The notes below the pieces were generated by a model. It saw nothing but the letters and a program-made list of their open reading frames with translations, was not told where the DNA came from and did no database searches. Of a stretch of 64,000 bases of DNA, positions 25,562-34,717 are shown piece by piece (position 1 is the stretch's first letter; every line of letters begins with the position of its first letter). Location: assembly GCA_036011085.1 (NCBI GenBank), contig DASCMS010000161.1, forward strand, positions 13,101 to 77,100, in the 5' to 3' direction. Source of the stretch: UBA8231 sp036011085. Lineage in GTDB: Bacteria > Latescibacterota > UBA2968 > UBA8231. Position numbers and translations under genes: made by a program.

Positions 25562-28500
25562 ATGGCCAGGCCATCCGCTCTTCTCGTCCGCCTCTGCTCT
25601 CTGCTCCTGCTGGTCACCTTCCAGGCTCAGGCTGCGGTCATCACCTGGGATGACGGGGCCGGCGACAGCAACTGGAACAGCGCGCTCAACTGGGACACCG
25701 ACACCGTTCCCGGGGCCGGGGACGATGCTGTCATCAACTTCGGCGGGGGCCTCGTCGTCACCGTCAACACCGCCGAGTCCGTCAACAGCGTCACCTGCAA
25801 CGATGCACTGACGCTCTCGGCGAACACGCTGACCATCGCCGCCGCTTCGACGATCAATGACTTCTCACAGAGCGGAGGTACACTGAACGGGGCGGGTACG
25901 GTGACCCTGACAGGTACCGCTACATGGACGGGTGGAACGCAGTCGGGTGCGGGCAACACGACGGTGCAGTCGGGTACGACGCTGACGATCACGGCGGCGG
26001 CCAATGCCACGCTCGACACACGCTCGATGACGAACGACGGCACCATCGTCTTCATCGGCGCCAGCTCCTACTACCTCAACAACGGCGCCGCCCTCACCAA
26101 CAATGCCGGGGCCACCGTCGACATCCAGGGCACGGCGGTCAATCTCTTCCCCCTGGCCGGTACCGGATCGATCGACAATCAGGGCACCTTCCTCAAGTCC
26201 AGCAGTGCCGGCACCTCCATCGTCACCGTCTTCTTCGACCAGACTGGCGGCAGCCTCGACGTGCAGATCGGCACCCTCAATCTCGTCGGCACCGGATCCC
26301 ACTCCTCCGGCACCTGGACCGTGGCCGCGGCCACCACCCTCGGCTTCACCGGGGCCACCCATACTTTCACCGGCACCCACAGCGGCGTCATCTCTGGCAC
26401 TCTCACGGCCTCCACCACTTTCACCGTGGCCACCGCCGCCACCTTCAACTTCACCGGCAACGGGCTGTCGTGGACGGCGGGCACGTGGAATGGTGGCGGC
26501 ACACTGACCAACGACGGCACCATCACCGCCACCGCCGCCGCTTCAGCCACCCTCGATGCCGCCACCACGCTGACCAACAACGGCACCGTCGATTTCATCG
26601 GTACCAGCTCTTTCTACATCAGCAACTCCTCCGTCCTCAACAACACCGCCGCCGCCACCCTCGATATCCAGAATGACCTCACCCTCTGGCAGCTGGCCGG
26701 GACCGGCACGGTGACCAATGCCGGAACCCTCCTGCGTTCGGCAGGGGCGGGAACCGCGACCGTGCAGGTGGGACTGACGAACACAGGCACAGTGGATGTC
26801 GATACCGGCATTCTCAGTTCCACGGGAGTCTTCTCCAACTTCGCCGGCACCACCCTCACCGGCGGCACCTACGACATTGCCGCCACTTTCCGCTTCACAG
26901 GCGCCGACATCGTCACCAACGCCGCCACCATCATTCTCGACGGCGCCGGCTCGGCGATTCAGGACGGGGGTGCCACCGACGCCTTCACCAACTACGCCAC
27001 CAACGCCGCCGGTGGCAGTCTCGAGTTGCGCAACAGCCGTAACCTGACCACGCCGGGGCGCTGAGCAATGCCGGCTCGGTCACCGTGAACTCCGGTTGCA
27101 CTCTCACGGCCACGGGCAACTACACGCAGACCGCCGGCACCACCACGCTCGTCGGCGGCACCCTCACCGCCACCACCGCCGACGTTCAGGGGGGCACCCT
27201 CACCGGCACGGGGACGATCAGCGGCAATCTGTCGAATGCCGGGCAGCTCACCGTCAGCGGTACCTCGGCAACGGGCTCTCTGGGTGTTACCGGCACCTTC
27301 ACCCAGACCGGTGCCGGGGCCACCGACATCGAACTCGGCGGCACCGGCGCGGGCACGACGTACGACCAGCTCGCCATCACCGGCGTGGCCGCCCTCGACG
27401 GCACGATCAACGCCACGCTCACCGGCGGCTTCACGCCCACGCCGGGTGACGCCTTCCTCGTGCTCACCTTCGGATCGAATGCCGGCACCTTCGCCACTGA
27501 GAACATCTCCCTGGGTGGCGGTCAGACTGTGGCGAATTACAACGCCTCCGACCTGACTCTCGATCACAGCGGGGACATCGTCGAAACCACCACGGCCTTC
27601 GGACTCTCCGGCTCCGGCAGCGCCGCCTCGGGCGGCGAGGTCCTGCTCTTCGGCATCGGCCTCACCGGGGATGGCGTCGGGACTGTGACCTCCGTCGATG
27701 TCACACTCTCCGACCTGACCTCTGCCACCGGCCTGAGCCAGGCTGACCTGGGCGAGCTCCGGCTCTATTCCAGCAGCGACGCTGCCCTGGGCGGCGACAG
27801 CCAGCTCGACTCCAAAGCCTCGGGCTCTGTCAACATCGGTAGTGCTACCAGCCTCTCCGCCAGCGCCGATCTGATTCCCTTCGGGACGGAACGGTTCTAT
27901 CTCGTCTCCGCGGTGGTGGCCACAACGGTCACCGACGAACACGCTCTGCGGCTGGGTTTTGCTGCGGGTGACGTCTCCACCAGCCTCGGGGGGCGTGGCA
28001 CCTCGGTGGTGGCCGCCGACGCGGACAACATCACGATCGATGTCGTGGCCACTCAACTGGTGGTGGCCACCAACCCCGCGGACAGCCGCGTTGTGGACGG
28101 CGATGACGAGGTTGTCAGCGGCATGGCCTTCCAGACCCAGCCGGCCGTGGCGGCGCGCGACGCCAATGGCAACACCGATCTCGGCTTCGGCGACAACGTC
28201 ACCGCCAGCCTCACCGGTGGCAGCGGCAGTCTCGCGGGCACCACGTCTGCGTCGGGAGCCAACGGTTCGGCCACCTTTGCCGACCTCGGGTACACCGCCG
28301 CCACGGATGGCGAGGCCTTCACGATCCAGTTTGACGATGCCGTGGGTGGCGCCGAGGGTGATCTGCCCGCCGTCAGCACCGCGGGCCTCTCCGCCGATGC
28401 CGTGGCCTCGCTCCTCGCCTTCGTCCAGGGTCCGAATCCGACCTCTGTGGAGACCGGTCAGGACTTCGCCGCCAGCGATGTCACCGTCGCCGCACGTGAC

Positions 28501-30537
28501 ACGGACGGGATGACCGATTCGGACTACGCCACAGCGATCACCCTCGCTGTCGGCAGCGGCAACGGTACCCTGAGTGCTGCCCCGGGTACCAGTGTCACGC
28601 CGGCGTCGGGAGTATCCAGCTGGACCACTCTCAGCTACTCGGCTGCCAGTGGCTTCCTGACGTCAGCGACGAGCACTGCTGTCACCGTGTCCAGCCCGCC
28701 TGCCACGTCTTCGAGCAGCAGCGAGGAGTCATCTTCGTCTGAGTCTTCGCCTTCATCATCGTCCGGCTCTTCGGGGTCCTCGGGCGAGCCAACTGCTGCG
28801 GTGGTGCTCTCCGGACCGACAGCGATCAACTTCGGTGACGTGATCCTGGGATCATCGACATCCCGCTCTTTTACGATTACCAATGACGGCAGCCAGTTCG
28901 CCTCCGGCGTCACTGCCAGCCTGCCGGCTGCACAGGCGTCTGCCATCTTTCTGGGTCGGTCCTCCCTCAGTCTGGCCTCGGGTGCTTCCATCAGTACGGA
29001 GATCATCTACTCTCCAACTGTACCGGGAGAGATGTCCACTATCCTGTCGGTGTCCGGCCCTGGCAGTTCGGTGTCCATTCAGCTCTCCGGGCGCGGTCTG
29101 GCAGCCGGGCCGCTGGCCAGCCTGAGCACGGATCGACTCGACTTCGGCTCGGAGCCCTTGGCAGTGGCGTCAGAGCTCACTCTTGTCGTGCACAACCTGG
29201 GAATGGGGGATCTGGAGATCGCTGAGGCCACGACGAGCAGCGACGTGTTCACCGTCGGGCCGCAGAGCTTCACGGTGGCGTCGGGCAGCAGCCAGACCGT
29301 CGCCGTCATGTTCGACAGGTCCGCGCCCGGGCTTGTCCTCGATACGCTGCGCCTGGTCGCCGGGGACAGCGGCGATCTCGTCTCCGTGGCCCTGTCCGGG
29401 CGGTCAGAGGCGGCCATCCTGGACGCCATCATCGACACTCTCGCCTTCGATGGCAACCCGTCGTCTCTGCCGATGGTCGGCGAGAGCATGTCTCATGCGA
29501 TCCAGGTCAGCAACTCCGGAGACCTCCCTTTGGAAATCGCCGAGTTGGCCCTCGATCCGCCGTTCCAGGCGACCATCACCAGTCTGACAGTCGCGCCGGC
29601 GCAGACCGCTGAGATCGAGATCACCTACGCTCCCACTGCCGCCGGACTGGACACCGCGTCTCTGCGAATTCGCTCCAACCACTGGACCGGCCAGGACGCC
29701 GTCGTCGTCATCTCGGCTGGCACGTTCGGTCTCGTGGGATCCCGGATCTCTCTGCCGGACAGCCTCGATGTGGGTTCGGTGCTCGTCGGCGAGTCCCTCT
29801 CTTCGGCGATCACCATACAGAACCTGGGCAATCGCGAGCTTCGTCTGCTCAGCGTCGATCTCGAGGGGTCTGGCTTCTCCCTCTCCGGGCCCGAGGGTAA
29901 CATCGCTCCGGGTGCTGAAGCCTCGCTGGAGGTCTTGTTCTCACCAACGTCGGGCGGACTGCAGTTGGCCACAGCCACCCTGGGCACAGACGATCCGCTA
30001 CGACCGAGCGTGCTCCTCTCGCTCACCGGGCGAGGGAAGAGCACGGTCATCGACTTCAGTGGCGACGGGGTGGTGGACTTCGGCGATTTCTTCCTCTATG
30101 CCGAGGCCTTCGGCAGCCATAACCCGGAGTTCGACCTCACGGGAGATGGACTCGTCGACTTCGATGATTTCTTCGTGTTTGCCGATGCCTTCGCCGCGGT
30201 GGGAAGCGGCCGCAGAGCCGCCCTGGGCGAATACGCCCATCACTATCTCGGACTGCCGCGGCGCCCTGCCCTCGGGACGGGGTACCCCAATCCCTTCAAC
30301 AGCACCGTCGTCATCCCCTTCCGCCTCTCTGCCCCTGCAAGAGCCTCCCTGCGAGTGTACGATATCGCCGGACAGCGGATCCGCACTCTGGTCGATGCTC
30401 GGCGTTCTGCCGGCAACCACGTGGTGGTCTGGGATGGACGAGACGGCACCGGCAAGCCAGTCGCCAGCGGAGGCTATCTGATCGTGCTGCGGACAGAGGA
30501 TGCCGTGCACGCCGCAAAGCTCGCGCTGATTCGTTGA
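25562..30537 (+). CDS. Giant secreted repeat protein with dockerin-like and FlgD-like C-terminal domains (frame broken once)
   Basis: Two frames (25562-27064 and 27085-30537) form one protein of about 1660 aa. Adding one G to the GGGG at 27055-27058 restores NLTTPGALSNAGSVTVNSG, in register with the repeats. A signal peptide ends at AQA. Next come beta-solenoid repeats rich in Gly, Thr, Asn and Ala (to about residue 660), a region with DUF-like cohesive beta strands, and a Ser/Glu linker (around 28700-28790). About four choice-of-anchor-D/ASPM-Hydin-type Ig domains follow, then two EF-hand loops (DFSGDGVVDFGDF, DLTGDGLVDFDDF), and a FlgD-like tail starting GYPNPFNSTVVIPF, typical of T9SS-like sorting tails. 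It is probably a cell-surface adhesin or structural protein. Whether the frameshift is real or an assembly error is undecided. Confidence 0.85.
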
Positions 30538-30540
30538 GCC

Positions 30541-30912
30541 ATGCCGGTCAAACCCATGGATATCCTGGTCGTCGACGACGATGAGGCCTGCCGATCAGAA
30601 CTCGAGAGGCTTCTTTCTGGCCATGGTCACCGTGTCCATTGCGCCAGCGATGTGAGCACGGCGTTGAGACTGGCAGACTCGCTGTCTCCCCAGTTGATCA
30701 TCAGTGATGTCAATCTGCCCGGTCCGTCTGGGATCGACCTGCTTCGATCGCTGAAGAGCTCGGACTCGGGCGTGGCCGTCGTCCTCATGACCGGAAACAG
30801 CGAAGCCGCCGATACTGCGGCAGCATTCCAGCTCGGTGCCAGCGGCTTTCTGCAGAAGCCGGTGCGTGCAGAAGCTCTACTGGACGGCATCAGACGCCTG
30901 CAAAAGGCCTGA
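30541..30912 (+). CDS. Stand-alone response-regulator receiver (CheY-like)
   Basis: 123 aa, three bases after the surface-protein stop. It is a receiver domain only: acidic pocket D12-D14 (VVDDDE), phospho-acceptor D56 (LIISDVNLPGPSG), Thr (VLMTGNS) and Lys (FLQKPV). It has no output domain. By position it belongs with the kinase, NtrC and surface-protein genes and may compete for or relay phosphate. Its start ATG is clear because a longer version would overlap the upstream stop. Confidence 0.9.
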   Translation: MPVKPMDILVVDDDEACRSELERLLSGHGHRVHCASDVSTALRLADSLSPQLIISDVNLPGPSGIDLLRSLKSSDSGVAVVLMTGNSEAADTAAAFQLGASGFLQKPVRAEALLDGIRRLQKA

Positions 30913-30968
30913 ATGCCTCAACGGTCACACAGGCCATGCTCGGATTGACGAAGTGCTTTGACGAAGTA

Positions 30969-31000
30969 TGGTTGCGACTCACCTGGATCTACGCCGCGCC
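30969..31000. repeat. Short duplicated fragment of the Gfo/Idh gene
   Basis: 32 bases here match 32270-32301, inside the Gfo/Idh/MocA gene, at 28 positions. On the minus strand both read IQVSRNH, but this copy has an in-frame TAG before it and lies just downstream of the MBL gene stop. It looks like a relic of an older duplication. The rest of the 30913-31018 gap holds a tandem 10-mer TTGACGAAGT (30945-30954, 30958-30967) and no gene. Confidence 0.5.
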
Positions 31001-31018
31001 GGGGGCGCCTCTGCCTGG

Positions 31019-31885
31019 CTACAGGTCGATGATCATGCCGTCATGGGCGAGCAGGATACCTCTGCCAGCCAGCTCGTCAACGATCTCGTCGTGTGGTGGC
31101 ACATGAACGAGACTGATATGCGAGCCGACGATGGTCGTGGCCTCGGTGAAGACGCCCGATTGGCGGAAGCTGGCCACCGTCTGTTCCAGCATGGCGAAGT
31201 TCTGGTGCCCCGACTGGGACGGATCGATCTCGCGTGGTCCGAAGGTGGCATCCAGCACGGCCAGATCGAAGGTGAAATCCGCGAGCAGTTCGACGGTCTC
31301 CGGCATGGGGCGTGACGAGTCGAGTCCATAGAAGATCGTCCTGCCGTCGCGTTCGATGATATAGTTCAGAGCTCGCTGTTCGAGCACCATGATCTTCTTG
31401 TTCACGCAGTGATCGGCCTGCACGGCGGTGATCGTGGCCTCACCGACCTCGAAACTCCTGCCCACATGGACGGCATGTGTTGAGATATTGGCCGGCGACG
31501 ACGCCGGGCCGAACTTCTTGGCGGTCTCCTGCCACTGGTGAGTGGCGGCAAACTGAAGTGCGGCCGTCACCATGTCGTTGCCGTAGACCTGCAGGGGATG
31601 GTCGAGCTCCCTGGCGAAGTCGATGATGGCCAGCGGCTGGAAGTGATCCCAGTGGCCGTGCGTGATGAGCAGGTGCCGGATCGCGCCCGTCTCGAGCCCT
31701 GAGCGCCGAATCTGCCGGTCGCCGTAGAAGTCGATGAGTATGTCCGGCAGAAGCGCCGCGCAGGAAGCGTAGCGCCTGTTCCGGCCGCCCAACCGGCCTA
31801 CCTCCGGCAGAAAGCCGGCCTGGTTCTCTTCGTCCTCTGGTGCCAGAAAGTCACCCGCCCCGGTCCCCATCAAGTGCATCTGCAT
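31019..31885 (-). CDS. MBL-fold metallohydrolase
   Basis: 288 aa from ATG 31885, with AGG eight bases upstream; the longer frame to 32041 would overlap the preceding gene. The metallo-beta-lactamase signature is THGHWDH (H76, H78, D80, H81). Further ligand segments are VQADHCVN, FYGLDSSRPMP (late Asp) and IVGSHISLVHV. The size and pattern fit the lactonase/PhnP-like group of the superfamily, with two metal ions hydrolysing an ester or phosphoester. It is the last gene of the minus-strand operon after the Gfo/Idh dehydrogenase. The substrate is unknown; a sugar lactone or cyclic phosphodiester fits the neighbour. Confidence 0.88.
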   Translation of the reverse strand: MQMHLMGTGAGDFLAPEDEENQAGFLPEVGRLGGRNRRYASCAALLPDILIDFYGDRQIRRSGLETGAIRHLLITHGHWDHFQPLAIIDFARELDHPLQVYGNDMVTAALQFAATHQWQETAKKFGPASSPANISTHAVHVGRSFEVGEATITAVQADHCVNKKIMVLEQRALNYIIERDGRTIFYGLDSSRPMPETVELLADFTFDLAVLDATFGPREIDPSQSGHQNFAMLEQTVASFRQSGVFTEATTIVGSHISLVHVPPHDEIVDELAGRGILLAHDGMIIDL

Positions 31886-31920
31886 CGTCAATACCTGCGT
31901 TGTTGCGTTCACGTCCCCAC

Positions 31921-33009
31921 TCAGGAGCCGAACGGCTCGGCCTGGTCGCTTGTCCTCAACGCCGACGCTGCGGCCGAGACCACCTCCATCGCTCGGAGCC
32001 CGTCGTGATGCGTGACGGCGAAGGGCTCGCCGGAGGCACACTTGGCCACGAAATCCGCCACCTCCGCCTTGTAGGCGGGACCGAAGCGGCGGATGAACAC
32101 GGGTACGGGGCGGTCGTAGTCGCGCAGCGGGAAGGCGCGCTTTTCGATCACGTCGTGCTCCCGGCCGTAGGCTTCGAACCTCACCTTGAGCGGGTCGTCG
32201 TCAAAGTGGCCCACGTGAATGAGACCTTCCGTGCCGTAGAGTGTCGTCTCGTTGCGGTAGCCGGCCACGTGGTTGCGACTCACCTGAATCTGCGCCACGA
32301 CGGCGTCATCGCCGCCAAGCCACAGCTGGACGAAGGCGTCGTCGAAGTCCTCCTCGACGACGCCTTCGATTCTCTGGTTGTACAGTCTCGCTCCCATGCC
32401 GGTCAACGCCGTGGGTGACAGATCGGACAGCCACAGAATCTCATCGGCGTTGTGTACGCCCATGTCCGTGAGCAGACCGGCGCTCTGATACCCTGCCGGC
32501 GGCGGCTTGGGATCCTCCAGGACCGACACGACCTTGAACAGCGTACCGATGGCGCCGTCGTCGAGCAGCGCTTTCGCGCGCAGCAGGGGCGTGTCGTAAC
32601 GCCGCTGGAAGGCAAGCATCACCGACTCACTCCGGCCCTCGTCCAGCCATGCACCGAAGCTCCGCGCTTCCGCCAGCGAGTTTCCGAGGGGTTTCTCCAG
32701 CAACACGCGCATGCCGGCGTCCACAAGCGCCCTCGTATCACGCTCGTGATCAGCTGTGCGCGAGGCGACTACGGCAGCGTCCGCTACCCCGGCTGTGGCC
32801 AGAGCCTCGGGGCTGTCAAAGGCCTGCACCTTCCGGTCTTGACCTTCGCTCAGTTCAGCGGCCACCCGCTTCGCAGTATCCCCATGACGGTCGGCCACGG
32901 CCACCAGCCGACAGGTGCCGGACTCGTCTGCCACTTCCTGCACGTGGCGCGCGTGGAACCGCCCGATCCGACCCACGCCGATGGCGGCGACCTTCACCAG
33001 CGCCGACAT
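31921..33009 (-). CDS. Gfo/Idh/MocA-family NAD(P)-dependent oxidoreductase
   Basis: 362 aa from ATG 33009, overlapping the upstream stop (ATGA). The Rossmann start AAIGVGRIGRFHARHV is followed by VAVADRHG, the family Lys motif LLEKPLGNS, and a substrate domain with LTDMGVHNADEILWL, which holds the catalytic Asp/His positions of inositol-dehydrogenase-like members. These enzymes oxidise or reduce sugars, inositols or related alcohols. It is placed between an LamG/propeller gene and an MBL hydrolase in an operon that begins with a sulfatase, which fits breakdown of a sulfated or cyclic polyol. Confidence 0.92.
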   Translation of the reverse strand: MSALVKVAAIGVGRIGRFHARHVQEVADESGTCRLVAVADRHGDTAKRVAAELSEGQDRKVQAFDSPEALATAGVADAAVVASRTADHERDTRALVDAGMRVLLEKPLGNSLAEARSFGAWLDEGRSESVMLAFQRRYDTPLLRAKALLDDGAIGTLFKVVSVLEDPKPPPAGYQSAGLLTDMGVHNADEILWLSDLSPTALTGMGARLYNQRIEGVVEEDFDDAFVQLWLGGDDAVVAQIQVSRNHVAGYRNETTLYGTEGLIHVGHFDDDPLKVRFEAYGREHDVIEKRAFPLRDYDRPVPVFIRRFGPAYKAEVADFVAKCASGEPFAVTHHDGLRAMEVVSAAASALRTSDQAEPFGS

Positions 33010-34700
33010 CAGATACCTCCGTCCGTGGCGCCGGTAGCCGCGAAGGTGTCGTACGCACGCGCCACCCCGGCCTCGTCGAGCGCCTCGTGATGCACGCTGG
33101 CGCGTTGGACCTCGCCGAAGAACGTGGCGCCACCGCCGGTGAATCCTCTGGTTGTCACCGGCACATCGGATTCGACCAGTCGTCCCGCGGCCTGCCTTCT
33201 GCCGGCCAATCTGCCATCGATCCACAGTTGCAGCGACTGTCCATCGTACATACCCAAGAGGTGATGACGACCGGCCTCCAGTGGGCGATGGCTGGCGATG
33301 CTGCGCACACCGGATTCGGTGTTGACCAGAAAGCTTGGTCCGGGCACGGCGGCACAGAGTCCACCGTTGTGGCCGTAGTCGCAATAACGCAGGCTGAAGG
33401 CGCCGTCCTCTCCGAGGGTGTCGCAGCGCAACACTCTGCCATGGTAGGCCTCGCCCTCCCCATCGTAGAGAGGCGCGCCGTAGAAGAAGCGCCCGTCGAA
33501 GGCCCCGGCGTTATAGCCGAGGCTCACCAGACCGTCGGTGGTCCCCGCGTCGTACGACGACCAGGCGGCGCCATCGTCGAAGGATCGTGTGTTGTCATAA
33601 CGCAGAAAGTTGCAGTGATAATTCGATTGCCCTGGCTGAGCCTGCCGCGTCCACGGGCAGAAGTGGATGTAGCGACCGTCGAAGAAACCCCCGTCGAATC
33701 CGCCCGTGTCCAGGCCCCCGGTGTTGGCCGCGTCCCATCCTTCCCAGCTGTTGCCATCGGTGAACGGACGTCGTGTGTCATAGCGCACCATCGAGCTGTG
33801 GCCGTAGGCGCAGAAGTAGAGCCAGCGACCGTCGAACACGGCTCCCACATTCATGCCCAACCCGTGGGGTCTGGCGTCGAAAGCCTCCCAGCTACCGGCA
33901 TCTTCGAACTGACCCTGCGTGTCGTAGCGGACGACGACACCGTGCAGCAGCGGCACGAAGTAGATGTAGCGACCGTCGAAGGCGCCTCCGTCGAAGCACA
34001 CCGCCTCCTGGCCCAGAGTCTTCGTGTCGAAGCGTCGATAGCTGAGTTCATCGCGGAAGTTGCCAGCTGTGTCGAGGCGCAGGACCGTGCCACTGAGGCG
34101 ACTTTCGGTCAGCGGCTCTCCCGGTGTGCTCTTATACCCGGGGCAGAAGTACACGTGGCGGCCGTCGAAAGCGGCGCCCTGGGCCGAGTGGGGCAGGTCG
34201 GCGTCATAGGCGCTCCAGGCGTCCCGATCCTTGAACGAACCCCTGGTATCGTAGCGTAGTACACGGCTGTGGTAGCCGAGCGCATCGTCTCGTGGTGCGA
34301 AGATGACGTGACGACCGTCGAAGGCGGCGCCGTAATAGCAGACCGTGTTCTGACCATCGGTACCGCCGGCATCAAAGGCCTCCCACGTGGCGGGATCGTC
34401 AAAGTCACCGTGTGTGTCGCAACGCAGCACGTGACCGTGGACGCTGTCACGATTCTTGTGAGAGCGGATCGGACAGCCGTAGACATGACGACCGTCGAAG
34501 ACAGCGCCGTAGTACCCGGCACAGACCAGACCATCCGTCGTCGTGGCGTCGTAGGCGTTCCAGGTGGGGGTGTCGAGGAGCCGCCATTGAGACACCAGGG
34601 GCTGCATCGCTTCCACCCCGTCCTGCCCGGTCGTCACCCAGGCTTCGACGGTGAGATTCTCACCCCCTCGTGCCTGGTCGAGTCGCCACTTGTCTGCCAC
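33009..34700 (-). CDS. LamG-like protein with an inserted seven-repeat propeller
   Basis: 563 aa from GTG 34700 (AGGGGG nine bases before). Residues about 1-45 start a LamG/ConA-like sandwich (ENLTVEAWVTT to PLVSQW), and residues about 430-560 complete it (FSLRYCDYGHNGG, GRHHLLGMYDGQSLQLWIDGRLAG). Between them are seven repeats of about 50 residues of the pattern W-x-AYDA-x-TDGL-x5-GAVFDGRHVYFCP-x-n-GRVLRYDT-x-G-x-FxD, almost certainly a seven-bladed propeller. No signal peptide is visible. It is probably carbohydrate-binding, but no catalytic residues are recognised. It follows the sulfatase gene by 17 bp and overlaps the Gfo/Idh start. Confidence 0.8.
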   Translation of the reverse strand: MADKWRLDQARGGENLTVEAWVTTGQDGVEAMQPLVSQWRLLDTPTWNAYDATTTDGLVCAGYYGAVFDGRHVYGCPIRSHKNRDSVHGHVLRCDTHGDFDDPATWEAFDAGGTDGQNTVCYYGAAFDGRHVIFAPRDDALGYHSRVLRYDTRGSFKDRDAWSAYDADLPHSAQGAAFDGRHVYFCPGYKSTPGEPLTESRLSGTVLRLDTAGNFRDELSYRRFDTKTLGQEAVCFDGGAFDGRYIYFVPLLHGVVVRYDTQGQFEDAGSWEAFDARPHGLGMNVGAVFDGRWLYFCAYGHSSMVRYDTRRPFTDGNSWEGWDAANTGGLDTGGFDGGFFDGRYIHFCPWTRQAQPGQSNYHCNFLRYDNTRSFDDGAAWSSYDAGTTDGLVSLGYNAGAFDGRFFYGAPLYDGEGEAYHGRVLRCDTLGEDGAFSLRYCDYGHNGGLCAAVPGPSFLVNTESGVRSIASHRPLEAGRHHLLGMYDGQSLQLWIDGRLAGRRQAAGRLVESDVPVTTRGFTGGGATFFGEVQRASVHHEALDEAGVARAYDTFAATGATDGGI

Positions 34701-34717
34701 GATGCTCGCCCCCTTCT

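Noticed and set aside
30913..31018. Promoter from the tandem TTGACGAAGT words
   Set aside because: No gene on the plus strand follows, and no -10 box is present.
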